From Bacteroidetes bacterium GWA2_32_17 (lineage in GTDB: Bacteria; Bacteroidota; Bacteroidia; Bacteroidales; GWA2-32-17): DNA of 51,473 nucleotides. Positions within the stretch are counted from its first letter, which is position 1. Each line of letters begins with the position of its first letter. The notes beneath the pieces were generated by a model. It made no database searches, had not been told where the DNA came from, and saw only the letters and a list, made by a program, of their open reading frames with translations. The stretch is taken from assembly GCA_001769035.1 (NCBI GenBank), contig MENF01000104.1, positions 1 to 51,473 on the forward strand, in the 5' to 3' direction. Of the stretch, positions 25,306 to 34,676 are shown piece after piece. A program made the position numbers and the translations under genes.

Positions 25306-26676
25306 TCACTTCAAATTAAGCTTTGCTTTTATTTTAATTGTTTCGTTTATCCAACATGATATTGTATATGATTGTCCTTCCTGCATTTTGTTGAAGAAAA
25401 TGTCTTCTTTTGATGGAAAATAACTCGAATACGAAGCTATATATTTACCTGCTTCTTCGCTACAACTTGGGTCAACATTACGGGCTTGCGTATATTTATC
25501 AACAGCAGCTATATAAGTCATAGATTGAAAGAAAGCATTTTCGCCACAATCTTTTACGCTTTGTGCATATAAGGTTCCGATTAAAATATAAGGTTTTCCC
25601 CAATTCTTTTTATTTTCAAGAGCTTTATAAGCGTAATTGCGGGCGTTAACAAGCTGGCTTAATTTTGTTCCGGCTACCACAGCCATTTCGTAATAATATT
25701 GGGCTTTTTGTTCGTTATCTTTTTCTAAATCAGTTGCTTGTTGATAGTATGTTATTGCTTTAGAATAGTTTCCACTTTTTACAAAATAACGTGCAAGCGA
25801 AACTGCCGATAAAGGTGATAGTTCTAATTTATATAATTGTTCAGATGCTTCTGCATAAACTTTTGTATCGGTACATTCCTGTTTGCCAAGTATTTTTACA
25901 ATTGTTTTTAAAGAAGGAATATCATTTTTGTTTGCATCAAATTTCTTTTGAAAAATTGCAACAACTTTATCACAAGTTGCAACTCCGCTTCCAACAAATG
26001 TTATGTCTAAATTATCCTGTACTTTTTGGAGTTTGTTTGTTAAAATACTATCAGTAGAATTAGATAATTGATTAGAAATAATTTCGATAGTTTTATTGTA
26101 GTATTCTAATAATTGTCCGTCGGTAACTGTTTTCTCTTTTTGCAAATCAGTTGCAATTTGAAAAAAAGTGGAAATAATTGCAGTGTCAGAATTGTTTCCT
26201 TCTAAATCTATTGATTTAAGCATCATTTGTAATGCTTCGAATTTCTTTTTTGGATATAATTTAATAAAATCAATAGATTTTCTGCCTAAATTTTTCCCTT
26301 CTTCACCAAAATATTTAATTCTTTGGTCGTATATCATTAATAATGTATCTCCATATTTTAATTTTAATGAAGCGTCGGTTGTTTTATTAATTTTCTTCCA
26401 AACAATTTCAGTCCCATGAATATAAATGTTTTTACTCGATTTAGGACATCCTCTAAAAACATTACTCCAGGGAAGGTATGCTTCATTAAAATTTTTTTGT
26501 TTGTATAACTCAATATAAAGGGATAGATTTATTTTACAATTTTCGGGATTAGCCCCATATATTGTATCTCCGGAAGTACGATTTGTTTCGGTTACTTGTG
26601 ATAAAGTGCAAAATGGGTAAAAGCTTCCTAAAAACAAAGCAACCACTAACAGCAAGTGTTTCAGAATTGTTTTCAT
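25306..26676 (-). CDS. Secreted TPR-repeat protein
   Basis: 456 aa. Signal peptide about 1-27 (LLLVVALFLGSFYPF, cleavage near SQV). Several tetratricopeptide repeats are visible in the C-terminal half (SPLSAVSLARYFVKSGNYSKAITYYQQATDLEKDNEQKAQYYYEMAVVAG, LGKQECTDTKVYAEASEQLYKLE). This is the TPR gene found beside lptC in Bacteroidota. An envelope role is inferred from position only. The upstream gap holds a large GATTGA/TCAATC hairpin array. Confidence 0.85.
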   Translation of the reverse strand: MKTILKHLLLVVALFLGSFYPFCTLSQVTETNRTSGDTIYGANPENCKINLSLYIELYKQKNFNEAYLPWSNVFRGCPKSSKNIYIHGTEIVWKKINKTTDASLKLKYGDTLLMIYDQRIKYFGEEGKNLGRKSIDFIKLYPKKKFEALQMMLKSIDLEGNNSDTAIISTFFQIATDLQKEKTVTDGQLLEYYNKTIEIISNQLSNSTDSILTNKLQKVQDNLDITFVGSGVATCDKVVAIFQKKFDANKNDIPSLKTIVKILGKQECTDTKVYAEASEQLYKLELSPLSAVSLARYFVKSGNYSKAITYYQQATDLEKDNEQKAQYYYEMAVVAGTKLSQLVNARNYAYKALENKKNWGKPYILIGTLYAQSVKDCGENAFFQSMTYIAAVDKYTQARNVDPSCSEEAGKYIASYSSYFPSKEDIFFNKMQEGQSYTISCWINETIKIKAKLNLK

Positions 26677-26714
26677 CTGTTTATATTTTTTAGTTTACTG
26701 ATACTCAATTTATT

Positions 26715-26870
26715 ATATTTTTCAGATTGATGTAGATTGAAGAAGATTGATAGGATTGATGAAGACGTTCTTCAATCTTGTCTTCTCAATCTATTCAATC
26801 TTGTTTTTTCAATCCTTTCAATCTTTCTTTTCAATCTTATTTTCTCAATCTTATCCCTTAACCTCAACCT
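26715..26870. repeat. Inverted GATTGA / TCAATC array
   Basis: Left half: about five GATTGA units at 9-12 base steps (CAGATTGATGTAGATTGAAGAAG, ATTGATAGGATTGATGAAGACG). Right half: about eight TCAATC units (TTCTTCAATCTTGTCTTCTCAATC and so on). The halves are complementary and can form a long, imperfect hairpin around 26768. It is intergenic within the envelope gene run. Confidence 0.75.
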
Positions 26871-26929
26871 TAAATATAATCATTCCCTTGTGTGTCTTTA
26901 TTTAGTCGTGGATGTTTCATGCTTTGATT

Positions 26930-28321
26930 CTAATTAAATTTTCGTTTAATAAACCAAATATCGTACAAACTAAGGTTTAAAGATATTTGAACATATTTTT
27001 CTTTAATAAGGTCATTTTTTACAGTTCCTCTTTGTCCTATTTCAACTGCTATATTTATCATTGGTGGCAATTTTTTTCTTAAACCCGAAACTTCGCTTTT
27101 ATCTGGTTTACGAATTGGCAATCCTAACCCAAAACTTACACCATAATCGTTAATTTTTTGATTACGAATATTTAAGTATGTTTTTGTGTAATGCCCGCCA
27201 ATTCTATAATTTATCATTTTATAATATTTGTTTTGCCTGTTTGGTTCGGGAATAAATTGTAAACCAGCAGCAATTGATTGGCTGTTAACTAAAGAGTCGT
27301 TATTTCCAAAGAAACGTGCAGTTGACCATTGTTGCCATTTGTAATCTATTGCAAATGTTAATTTTTCGCGATTTATAAATGCAAAACCAGCACCTATATT
27401 CATAGGAAAACGTATATTTCCTTTTTCGTTAATCTGATTTTCGATTGTGTCAATTGTAACTGAACCACCTATGTTTAAATATTTTGTAACAAGTGAAGTG
27501 TTATGGGCATTTACATCATTTTGATTATCGAAAGTAAAACCTGTAATTATTGTATATTTATTAATTTTATCAAGTTTGTTTATTTCTATTCTGTTATAAG
27601 TATATTGCAATCCGAATTTAAAAGCAAAATCATTAACAATAGTTTTGTTTGAAGTGTACATATCAAATAAATGTGCTTCATCGGGAAAAACAGATGCTGT
27701 ATGTCTTTCGAGTGCTCCAAACAAAAATGATGAATTTATACCAAACGATAAAACTTTTGTATTGTAATATATTGTGTTTATTCCGGATGTTTCTTTAATT
27801 AATGTATCGCCTAAAGTAAATATTTTAAATGCGTTTCCAATAATAAATTGATTAATACCTCCGGTACCTTTATATGTGTTTTGTAAATTAAATGTATCTA
27901 TTGGAATTGACTCTGAGATATTGTAACCTACATTACTATAAGGAACTAATCCAATACTGCTAAACCATCTTTTTGTAACAGGAAAGCCCAAAGCAAAATG
28001 ATTAATATTGGTGTTATTATCTTTACTTGACTGTGTGTTAGTAATATAATTAATATTTTTATTGGTTAATGAAATATCGAACACAAAAGATAAGGAATCG
28101 AATGCAGTATAAGATGCAGGGTTATTGAAATTTACAGAGTGATTGGTACGTTGTGCAATTGCAGTTCCGCCCATAGCAACTCCGGGTTGAAAAGAAATTA
28201 ACGTTACATCTCCCACACCAAATCTTGAATATGGCGAACTTGTAAAACTTTGTGCCCCTGCTTGTAAACTCAATATAGAGCAAAGAAAAAAAACTATTTT
28301 ATATTTGTAATTATTCAGCAT
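26930..28321 (-). CDS. Outer membrane protein, SPYSRFG type
   Basis: 463 aa with signal peptide (cleavage after LQAGAQ, about residue 23) and the N-terminal SFTSSPYSRFGVGD motif typical of a Bacteroidota FadL/OmpP1-like family. The rest alternates beta strands ending in aromatics (YKWQQWSTARFFG, MINYRIGGHYTKTYLNIRNQKINDYGVSFGLGLPI, and a C-terminal YVQISLNLSLYDIWFIKRKFN), as in a beta barrel. Function is unknown; it might be a channel for hydrophobic compounds by analogy to FadL. It belongs to the conserved coaX-ppiD run. Confidence 0.85.
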   Translation of the reverse strand: MLNNYKYKIVFFLCSILSLQAGAQSFTSSPYSRFGVGDVTLISFQPGVAMGGTAIAQRTNHSVNFNNPASYTAFDSLSFVFDISLTNKNINYITNTQSSKDNNTNINHFALGFPVTKRWFSSIGLVPYSNVGYNISESIPIDTFNLQNTYKGTGGINQFIIGNAFKIFTLGDTLIKETSGINTIYYNTKVLSFGINSSFLFGALERHTASVFPDEAHLFDMYTSNKTIVNDFAFKFGLQYTYNRIEINKLDKINKYTIITGFTFDNQNDVNAHNTSLVTKYLNIGGSVTIDTIENQINEKGNIRFPMNIGAGFAFINREKLTFAIDYKWQQWSTARFFGNNDSLVNSQSIAAGLQFIPEPNRQNKYYKMINYRIGGHYTKTYLNIRNQKINDYGVSFGLGLPIRKPDKSEVSGLRKKLPPMINIAVEIGQRGTVKNDLIKEKYVQISLNLSLYDIWFIKRKFN

Positions 28322-28501
28322 TATAAAAAAAATGTTTATTGTTCTATGTTCATTGTTCTTTACGAAATACGAATTTTACGAATTTACGAATAAAATATTG
28401 TTTCATTGTTATTTAACAATTTAACAATGAAGCAATTTAGCAATTTAACAATCCGATAGCTATCGGGTTCATCGTTTATTGTTCTATGTTCATTGTTTTT
28501 G
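28322..28501. repeat. Repeat-filled gap in the envelope gene run
   Basis: TTCTATGTTCATTG words, then the 48-base TACGAAATACGAATT repeat (28358-28405, second copy at 24057), ATTTAACAATTTAACAATG units and GATAGCTATC. No coding sense. Confidence 0.55.
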
Positions 28502-29245
28502 CTACTTATTTCTTACTTTTTTATTAAATTCAATTATATTATTTAAACCTATTGCAACAAGATTTGGTTGTGCAAAGATGGTTTTTTTTATGTTTTTTAC
28601 AAAAAAATTAATATCACCTCCTGTAACAACAGTATTTAAACAAGAAAATTGTTTTGTTAATTTCTTTATATAACCTTCTGTTTCATAAATAATTCCTAAT
28701 TGTATTCCAGCATGTATCGAAACTTTTGTGTCTTTAGCGGGATATTCATAATTTTCGTTAAATTCTAATTCGGGAAGTTTATTAGTAAAATACGAAAGTG
28801 CTTTATATCTCGTTAAAACACCAGGCGAAATAGAGCCACCTATAAACTCGCCTTTATTATTTATAATATCATAAGTAATTGCGGTACCAGCATCAATAAT
28901 CAAACAATTTTTTTTAGGATAAATTGCAAAAGTTCCAATGGCAGCAGCTAATCTGTCCAATCCTAATGTTTCGGGAGTTAAATATAAGTTTTTAACAGGT
29001 ATTTTAGTTTTATGCGAAAAAATAATAAAATTTACAGCAGATTTTTTTAAATTTAAAATATAATCAGGAATGAAATTGTTTACGCTGCATACAATTATAG
29101 AATTAATTGTGTGATTATTTATTTCATCTATCAACTTAATAGTAAAATCTATATTGTTGGAGTTTGATATTATGTTAATAATCTGATTGTTTTCAAATAT
29201 AGTAACTTTTGTTTTAGAATTTCCAATATCAATTGTAAGGTTCAT
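28502..29245 (-). CDS. coaX: Type III pantothenate kinase
   Basis: First step of coenzyme A synthesis (pantothenate to 4'-phosphopantothenate), of the acetate/sugar kinase (ASKHA) fold. Motifs: the N-terminal phosphate loop MNLTIDIGNSKTK, LGLDRLAAAIG, the acidic catalytic segment LIIDAGTAITYDIINNKGEFIGGSISPG and VTGGDINFF. 247 aa, near the family norm. A TATTTTTA on the minus strand about 35 bases upstream is one base from the -7 consensus, so this is probably the promoter-proximal gene of the envelope run. Confidence 0.95.
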   Translation of the reverse strand: MNLTIDIGNSKTKVTIFENNQIINIISNSNNIDFTIKLIDEINNHTINSIIVCSVNNFIPDYILNLKKSAVNFIIFSHKTKIPVKNLYLTPETLGLDRLAAAIGTFAIYPKKNCLIIDAGTAITYDIINNKGEFIGGSISPGVLTRYKALSYFTNKLPELEFNENYEYPAKDTKVSIHAGIQLGIIYETEGYIKKLTKQFSCLNTVVTGGDINFFVKNIKKTIFAQPNLVAIGLNNIIEFNKKVRNK

Positions 29246-29503
29246 GTTTTTATTAAAAAATTAAAAATTTAATTAAAAATAGTTTACATGATTTTATTTT
29301 AGTTTAAATTTGCCTCTTTATTAGAACTAATGCAAAAAATAAAATATGCTACGAATTGCACTAATTTTCATTAATTAATTTCGTGAAATTATGACGTTTT
29401 ATAGTATAGTGGCAAAAATAAAATCTGCATAAATCCGAAAGTAATATTATTAATTTAATTTGGGAGTAAAAGTAAGTATTTTTCTGAATAATAATAAACG
29501 CAG

Positions 29504-32500
29504 ATGAAGTGTAAGAAAATAATAATAGTTGAAGACGATAAAATGCTTCTAACTGTATTTTCGTTATTTGTAAAAGAATTGGGGCACGAAGTTATAGGAG
29601 CATATACGAATGCAGAGAAAGCAATAGAACAATGTAACATTACTCGTCCCGATGTAGTTTTAATGGATATTAATTTACCAGGAAGTATTGATGGAATTAC
29701 AGCTGCCGATAAAATTTATTACGAATTTGACGTTCCAATTATTTATATTTCGAGCTATACTGATGAAACTACTGTTACTAGAGCAATAAAATCATCTACT
29801 TATGGATATTTAGTAAAACCAATTGATAAAATTTCGCTCGGAATAACAATTGATTTGGTTTATTCAAAACATAAGAACGACCATCAATCACGAATTGGCG
29901 AAATAATAATTGACCACATAAATGATGCGATTTTAACTGTTTCACTAAACGGAAAGATAACATTTTGCAATAAAGGTTCCGAAAAAGTTTTTGGAATTGA
30001 CAAATCACAAATAACAGGAAACTTGTTTACCTCACTTTTTACTCCTAACAGTATTGATTATATTCAGGAAAATGTAATTGAGAAAACACTCTCGGATGGT
30101 GAATTTGAAACCGAACTTATTATTAAATCCCATTCAAACGTAAATAAATATGTTTATATTTCTCTTTCAGTATTAAACGACGAAATAGATGAAGTTTTTG
30201 GTTTAATTTGTTATTGCAAGGATATTACAAATAAAAGAGAAATTGAAGAATATTCGAAAATAAATTTTGCGAATTTAAAAGCTATATTTAATGGTGCTAC
30301 TGAAGCCATATATATAGTTAACAGAGATTTTATTCTTCTCGATCAAAATAAACTAGCATTTCAATATCAGCAAAAATTATTTAAAACAAATTACAAAACA
30401 GGTGATTCTATTTACAGTGTTTTAAATTTCTTATCGCATGATGATTTAAAAAGTTTAATTAATACAACGTTAGAAGGAGTTTCCCACGTTCTTGAACGTG
30501 TTATAATAATAAATAATGTAGAAAGATATTTCAAAATAACAATTTACCCAATCATTTATGATGAAAATTGCAAAATTGAAAGATTTTGTATTTCATTGTT
30601 AGATATAACTGAAAATAAAAGAATTGAAAAAGACCTTGATGAAACTAAAAATGAATTAAAGCCACTTTTCGATAGCAGCATTCAACGGTTTTATTTGAGC
30701 GACCTAAATTTAAAGATGGTTGCATTTAACAAAGCTGCCCGTGATGTTATAATGAGAGAATTTAACAGACAAATAAAAAGAGGTGATAACGTACTTGATT
30801 TTGTTCCTACTGATGAGCGTCAAAAACATTTTATAGAAATGTTTGAAGAAGCTAAAAAAGGACATAGTATTGTTTACAAAGAAAAAATATCAATTCGCGA
30901 AACTGATGTATGGAACGAAACTCATCTTGACCCGGTAATGAATGAAAAAGGTGAAATATATAGAATATTAATCTGGACTTTAGATGTTACTGAAAGAGAG
31001 AGAAATTTGAATGACCTTCGTGAAACTCAGGAACGATATGCACTTGTTGCAAAAGGAGGCAACGATGGGATTTGGGACTGGAATATGCTTACCGAAACTG
31101 TTTATTTATCACCACGTTGGAAAGCATTGCTTGGTTACGAAGATTACGAATTAAAAAATGAGTTTGGAGTCCGCGATGGTTTTATCCATCCTGATGATTT
31201 AGAAAAGAGTAAGAAAAATTTAGAAGATTTTATTACAGGAAAAATTCCTTTTTACGAAAATGAAATTCGATTGAAACACAAAAACGGAACTTATGTTTGG
31301 GTATTAGAAAGAGGTGTTTTGCTAAATGACGATAACGAAAAACCTATACGATTAGCTGGTTCAATAACAGATATATCGCGTCAAAAAAATATTGAAAACG
31401 AAATTAGGGAAACAAATAAAATGCTTTTAGAAGAACGAGAGATGTTTATTCGGGGAAGCGTTGTTATTGCAAGAATTAAGGCTACTGACTCAAAAAATAT
31501 TGTTTATATTTCTGAAAACGTTAAAGAGGTTTTAGGTTACGATGTGAAAGAATTTTATTGTGGTAACATTACTTACGATGCTATTATTCACTCCGAAGAT
31601 AAAATTTATCACGTTGCCGAACGAAATGAAGCTTTAAATAGAAATGCTTCACACATTGAATTTTCGCCTTACCGCATGATAAGAAAAGACGGGACTTTTC
31701 TTTGGGTTAAAGATTTTGCAACAATAATCAGAGATGTACAAAATAACATTACAGAAATTTTAGGTTATTTTATTGACATCACTGAACAAAAAAAATCTGA
31801 AGAAATTCTTCTCGAAAGCCAGAAAAAATATTTTTCGATGTTTAAAGATGCCAGCGACGCAATGGTTATTGTTGATAATAATGATGTAATATACGATTGC
31901 AACGAAAAGCTAGAAAGTTTGTTCGGTTATAACCGTAATGAATTAGTAAATAATAATGTTCTAAAACTTATGCCCAAAACTCAACCAAGTGGGCAATTAT
32001 CAATTGAAAAACGAAAAAGTAAAATAGAAGAAGCTTATAAAGGAAAAGTTAGTACATATTATTGGAAATATAAAAGGAAAGATGAAACATTGTTCGATGC
32101 CGAAGTTAGTCTTACTACTGTAACATTGCAAAATAAAAAATATTTACATGCAAGTATCAGAGATATAACAGAACGTAAAACAATTGAACGAAATTTAAGG
32201 GTTACCGAGCAAAAAAATAAAGCTTTATTAGAAGCAATACCCGATTTACTTTTTATTATTGATAAAAATGGTGTTTATAAATATTTTAAACCCGATATCT
32301 ACCACGAGTTAGAGGTTCCTGCAGAATTTGTTGTTGGAAAAACATTAGATTTCTTTTTTAAAAACGAAATGTTAGAAAAAGTTCGTAATTGTATTAATAT
32401 TGCTTTATCAAAAGGCGAGGTTCAAATGGTCGAATATGAGTTAGATTCGCCAAAAGGTATGCGAACTTTTGAGGCAAGAATAAGTAAAATTGATGATGAA

Positions 32501-32551
32501 AATATTTTAATGCTTGTTCGCGATAAAATACAAAGCAACCATCACAAATAA
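29504..32551 (+). CDS. REC plus seven-PAS protein with no output domain
   Basis: 1015 aa, soluble. Receiver domain (1-125) with VEDD, acceptor Asp55 (LMDINLPG) and VKPID. Seven PAS units follow at about 138-245, 255-375, 385-500, 510-625, 645-765, 770-890 and 905-1010. Linkers have the usual DITxxK/R form (DITNKRE, DITENKR, DVTERER, DISRQK, DITEQKK, DITERKT). PAS4 and PAS5 are PAS_3-like (IHPDDLEKSKKNL). The chain stops a few residues after the last PAS fold (MLVRDKIQSNHHK), with no kinase, GGDEF, HTH or phosphatase domain. The downstream bases hold no continuation, and the next gene is on the opposite strand. Confidence 0.88.
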   Translation: MKCKKIIIVEDDKMLLTVFSLFVKELGHEVIGAYTNAEKAIEQCNITRPDVVLMDINLPGSIDGITAADKIYYEFDVPIIYISSYTDETTVTRAIKSSTYGYLVKPIDKISLGITIDLVYSKHKNDHQSRIGEIIIDHINDAILTVSLNGKITFCNKGSEKVFGIDKSQITGNLFTSLFTPNSIDYIQENVIEKTLSDGEFETELIIKSHSNVNKYVYISLSVLNDEIDEVFGLICYCKDITNKREIEEYSKINFANLKAIFNGATEAIYIVNRDFILLDQNKLAFQYQQKLFKTNYKTGDSIYSVLNFLSHDDLKSLINTTLEGVSHVLERVIIINNVERYFKITIYPIIYDENCKIERFCISLLDITENKRIEKDLDETKNELKPLFDSSIQRFYLSDLNLKMVAFNKAARDVIMREFNRQIKRGDNVLDFVPTDERQKHFIEMFEEAKKGHSIVYKEKISIRETDVWNETHLDPVMNEKGEIYRILIWTLDVTERERNLNDLRETQERYALVAKGGNDGIWDWNMLTETVYLSPRWKALLGYEDYELKNEFGVRDGFIHPDDLEKSKKNLEDFITGKIPFYENEIRLKHKNGTYVWVLERGVLLNDDNEKPIRLAGSITDISRQKNIENEIRETNKMLLEEREMFIRGSVVIARIKATDSKNIVYISENVKEVLGYDVKEFYCGNITYDAIIHSEDKIYHVAERNEALNRNASHIEFSPYRMIRKDGTFLWVKDFATIIRDVQNNITEILGYFIDITEQKKSEEILLESQKKYFSMFKDASDAMVIVDNNDVIYDCNEKLESLFGYNRNELVNNNVLKLMPKTQPSGQLSIEKRKSKIEEAYKGKVSTYYWKYKRKDETLFDAEVSLTTVTLQNKKYLHASIRDITERKTIERNLRVTEQKNKALLEAIPDLLFIIDKNGVYKYFKPDIYHELEVPAEFVVGKTLDFFFKNEMLEKVRNCINIALSKGEVQMVEYELDSPKGMRTFEARISKIDDENILMLVRDKIQSNHHK

Positions 32552-32633
32552 ATCTTAACACTTCAAAAACTCTTACTTGGCTAATACCGGACCGTTAATA
32601 AATATGTTAATATATTATAACAAATGGCAACTA

Positions 32634-33086
32634 TTACACATAAACCATTTTTGATAATTTTTCTAAACATTTTGCATCAATATCATCAAAATTATTAAAG
32701 TTTTTGCTGTCTATATCTAAAACACCTGAAATCATGCCGTTTCTGAAATAAATTGGAGTAACAATCTCTGAATTTGTTCGTGAGTCGCAAGCAATATGTC
32801 CTTCAAATTTATGAACATCGGGAACAATAATAGTTTTATTTTGGTTAAAACTTGCCCAGCAAACTCCTGTGGCATTTTTTAGTTTTTGGCAGGCAAGAGG
32901 TCCCTGATAGGGACCAACAACTAATTCGTGCTGAAGTTTAAGATAAAAACCTGTCCACGAAACTTCTTCTAATTTGTTATACAAAAGTGCAGCAATAGTT
33001 GCCATGCGTGAAAACGGAAATTCTGTAACTTTTAAAAGTTCATCAAGTTGTTCAATTATGTGTGAATATCTTTTTTCTTTGTCCAT
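32634..33086 (-). CDS. msrC: Free methionine-(R)-sulfoxide reductase (GAF type)
   Basis: GAF-domain enzyme that reduces free methionine-R-sulfoxide. It carries the three diagnostic cysteines C66 (GPLAC), C76 (TGVCW) and C100 (HIACDS); the spacing of 10 and 24 residues matches what I recall for the Escherichia coli enzyme. Motifs WTGFYL, VGPYQGPLAC, IIVPDVHKFEGHIACD and SGVLDIDS are all present. 150 aa is slightly short but complete. It is divergent from the outer-membrane gene at 33137, with a 50-bp gap in which the -7 boxes of both genes lie a few bases apart. Confidence 0.93.
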   Translation of the reverse strand: MDKEKRYSHIIEQLDELLKVTEFPFSRMATIAALLYNKLEEVSWTGFYLKLQHELVVGPYQGPLACQKLKNATGVCWASFNQNKTIIVPDVHKFEGHIACDSRTNSEIVTPIYFRNGMISGVLDIDSKNFNNFDDIDAKCLEKLSKMVYV

Positions 33087-33123
33087 TGTAAAATTATTTT
33101 CGTATTTTTGATTTACAAATTTA
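33078..33123. promoter_or_regulatory. Closely overlapping divergent promoters
   Basis: Plus strand: TTTG at 33078-33081, 21 bases, TATTTTTG at 33103-33110, serving 33137. Minus strand: TAAATTTG as the complement of 33116-33123, serving the reductase that starts at 33086. The boxes are 5 bases apart, so polymerase binding at one should exclude the other. Confidence 0.5.
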
Positions 33124-33136
33124 AATAATAATAACC

Positions 33137-33751
33137 ATGAAAAAAATTATTTTGTTATTTGTTAGCTTTATTCCTGTATTAATTTTTGCTCAGGCAGTAA
33201 AAAAAGGAAATGTTGAAATTACCGCCGGTACTGGCTTTGGAATATATGGAGCATCCGATAATGAATCGAATAATGACACCTCCCAAAGTAATAGTACAGC
33301 CGTAGCTGCATTGCTCGATGTTTCGTTAAAATATTCAATTACCAATAAATTATGTTTAGGTTTTATATTAGAGAGAAATGGTTTTGCTCACGATTCATCA
33401 AACAAAGCACATTCTGTAAATGTCGGGCTCAATGCTCAATATTTATTTGTAAACAAGGAAAAAAACGTAATTTATTTCGACTTTTTAGGCGGATATTCCA
33501 ATTTTAAATATATTGATAATGGAAGTAAAAATTGGGTAACAAGTAACGGATTAACTATACAACCTGGAATTGGCTTTAAACACTATTTCGGTAAAACTTT
33601 AGGTTTTTATTTACAAAGCAATTATGCATTTTATAGTTATAAAAAAATAGTTGCTGATAATGGTGAAATTTTAAAAACCAGTAAATCTGAAGATTATAAT
33701 TTACGATTATCAGGTTTAAATGTAAAAATTGGATTGATGTTTAAATTTTAA
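33137..33751 (+). CDS. Outer membrane beta-barrel protein
   Basis: 204 aa. Signal peptide 1-18 (LFVSFIPVLIFAQ). The mature part shows the amphipathic strand pattern of a small porin-fold OMP: VEITAGTGFGIYGASDN, LLDVSLKYSITNKLCLGFILERNGF, SVNVGLNAQYLFVNKEKNVIYFDFLGGYSNFK, LRLSGLNVKIGLMFKF, ending in Phe as barrels do. No specific function. Its stop overlaps by two bases the stop of the convergent small gene at 33748. Confidence 0.85.
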   Translation: MKKIILLFVSFIPVLIFAQAVKKGNVEITAGTGFGIYGASDNESNNDTSQSNSTAVAALLDVSLKYSITNKLCLGFILERNGFAHDSSNKAHSVNVGLNAQYLFVNKEKNVIYFDFLGGYSNFKYIDNGSKNWVTSNGLTIQPGIGFKHYFGKTLGFYLQSNYAFYSYKKIVADNGEILKTSKSEDYNLRLSGLNVKIGLMFKF

Positions 33752-33939
33752 GCTGCTTTATTATCTAAAATTTCTTTTATAACTGCTTTATATTCGCCAG
33801 TAAATGATGAATTTAACCAGACTCTTAATTCAACTTTTTCGTTCTCGGTTAACCAATTAATTGATTTTTGTAATTCTTTACTGAAAAGTAGCATATCAAA
33901 ACTTACTTTTTGCAATATTGTTTTTACATATTCTAACAT
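33748..33939 (-). CDS. Small conserved-looking protein, 63 aa
   Basis: Soluble, helical, charged: MLEYVKTILQKVSFDMLLFS, then KELQKSINWLTENEKVELRVW. It resembles small Bacteroidota proteins with the opening MLEYVKTILxKVSFD that I recall as conserved hypotheticals; the function is unknown. ATG start, and codon use fits. It converges with the beta-barrel gene and overlaps its stop codon. Confidence 0.7.
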   Translation of the reverse strand: MLEYVKTILQKVSFDMLLFSKELQKSINWLTENEKVELRVWLNSSFTGEYKAVIKEILDNKAA

Positions 33940-34229
33940 AGTTTTAATGTTTAATGCAAATAAACAATCAAAATTCCTGTAAATTGTATTTTAATCAATT
34001 TTGTTTTCAACAATAATATTAACCAAATTGGCTATTTATCTCTATATCTGATAAGAAGCAATTAGTTAAAATTTCTAAAAAATACGAACTGACAAATTTT
34101 CATTTTTGGTAATTAAAAATTTTTTTTTATAATTAAAACAAAAAAATGTTAGATTTGTAATTAATTTTATAGGTTAACCAATAAAATTATTATTGTGTAT
34201 TTTGTTAAACATTTAAAACTAATTAAAAA

Positions 34230-34676
34230 ATGAAAAAAATATTTTTTTTAGGATTGGCATTTGTTGCCTTTATCTCTGACATTTCGGCACAGGAATTTAA
34301 AGTTATTACTACTGTAGAATCTATTGTTCCTATGGGTATTGGACGTTCAAGAATGATAGATAATAAACAGCCCATGGACTATAAAAAATTTACTACAGAA
34401 AGAACTGATGGTAAAGATTCTGATCAGGGCAAAGTTGACCGCACAGACGCAAAAATTGATAACATGGAAGAAACTAAATTATTGAACTTTTATAGTGGAG
34501 TAGGAATTAATTTTCAGAACATTGCTTCGAATGATGCGATAATTGGTTCTAAACTTAACGAAATGGCTAAAGAAGGATGGGAACTCATGTTTGTTACCAG
34601 TGGCGTTGAAAGTGATTCCGGAAAAGATGACGGAAAGGGAATATTTATTACTCGTTATGTGTTTAGAAAAAAATAA
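34230..34676 (+). CDS. Secreted protein with DUF4177-like C-terminus
   Basis: 148 aa. Signal peptide about 1-20 (FLGLAFVAFISDISAQ). A central Lys/Asp-rich segment is probably disordered. The C-terminal segment LNEMAKEGWELMFVTSGVES and ITRYVFRKK resemble the DUF4177-type pattern (xxLNxLGxEGWELV...YIFKR). No known enzymatic residues. A TAGATTTG at 34150-34157 is an exact -7 word about 70 bases upstream of the ATG. Confidence 0.75.
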   Translation: MKKIFFLGLAFVAFISDISAQEFKVITTVESIVPMGIGRSRMIDNKQPMDYKKFTTERTDGKDSDQGKVDRTDAKIDNMEETKLLNFYSGVGINFQNIASNDAIIGSKLNEMAKEGWELMFVTSGVESDSGKDDGKGIFITRYVFRKK

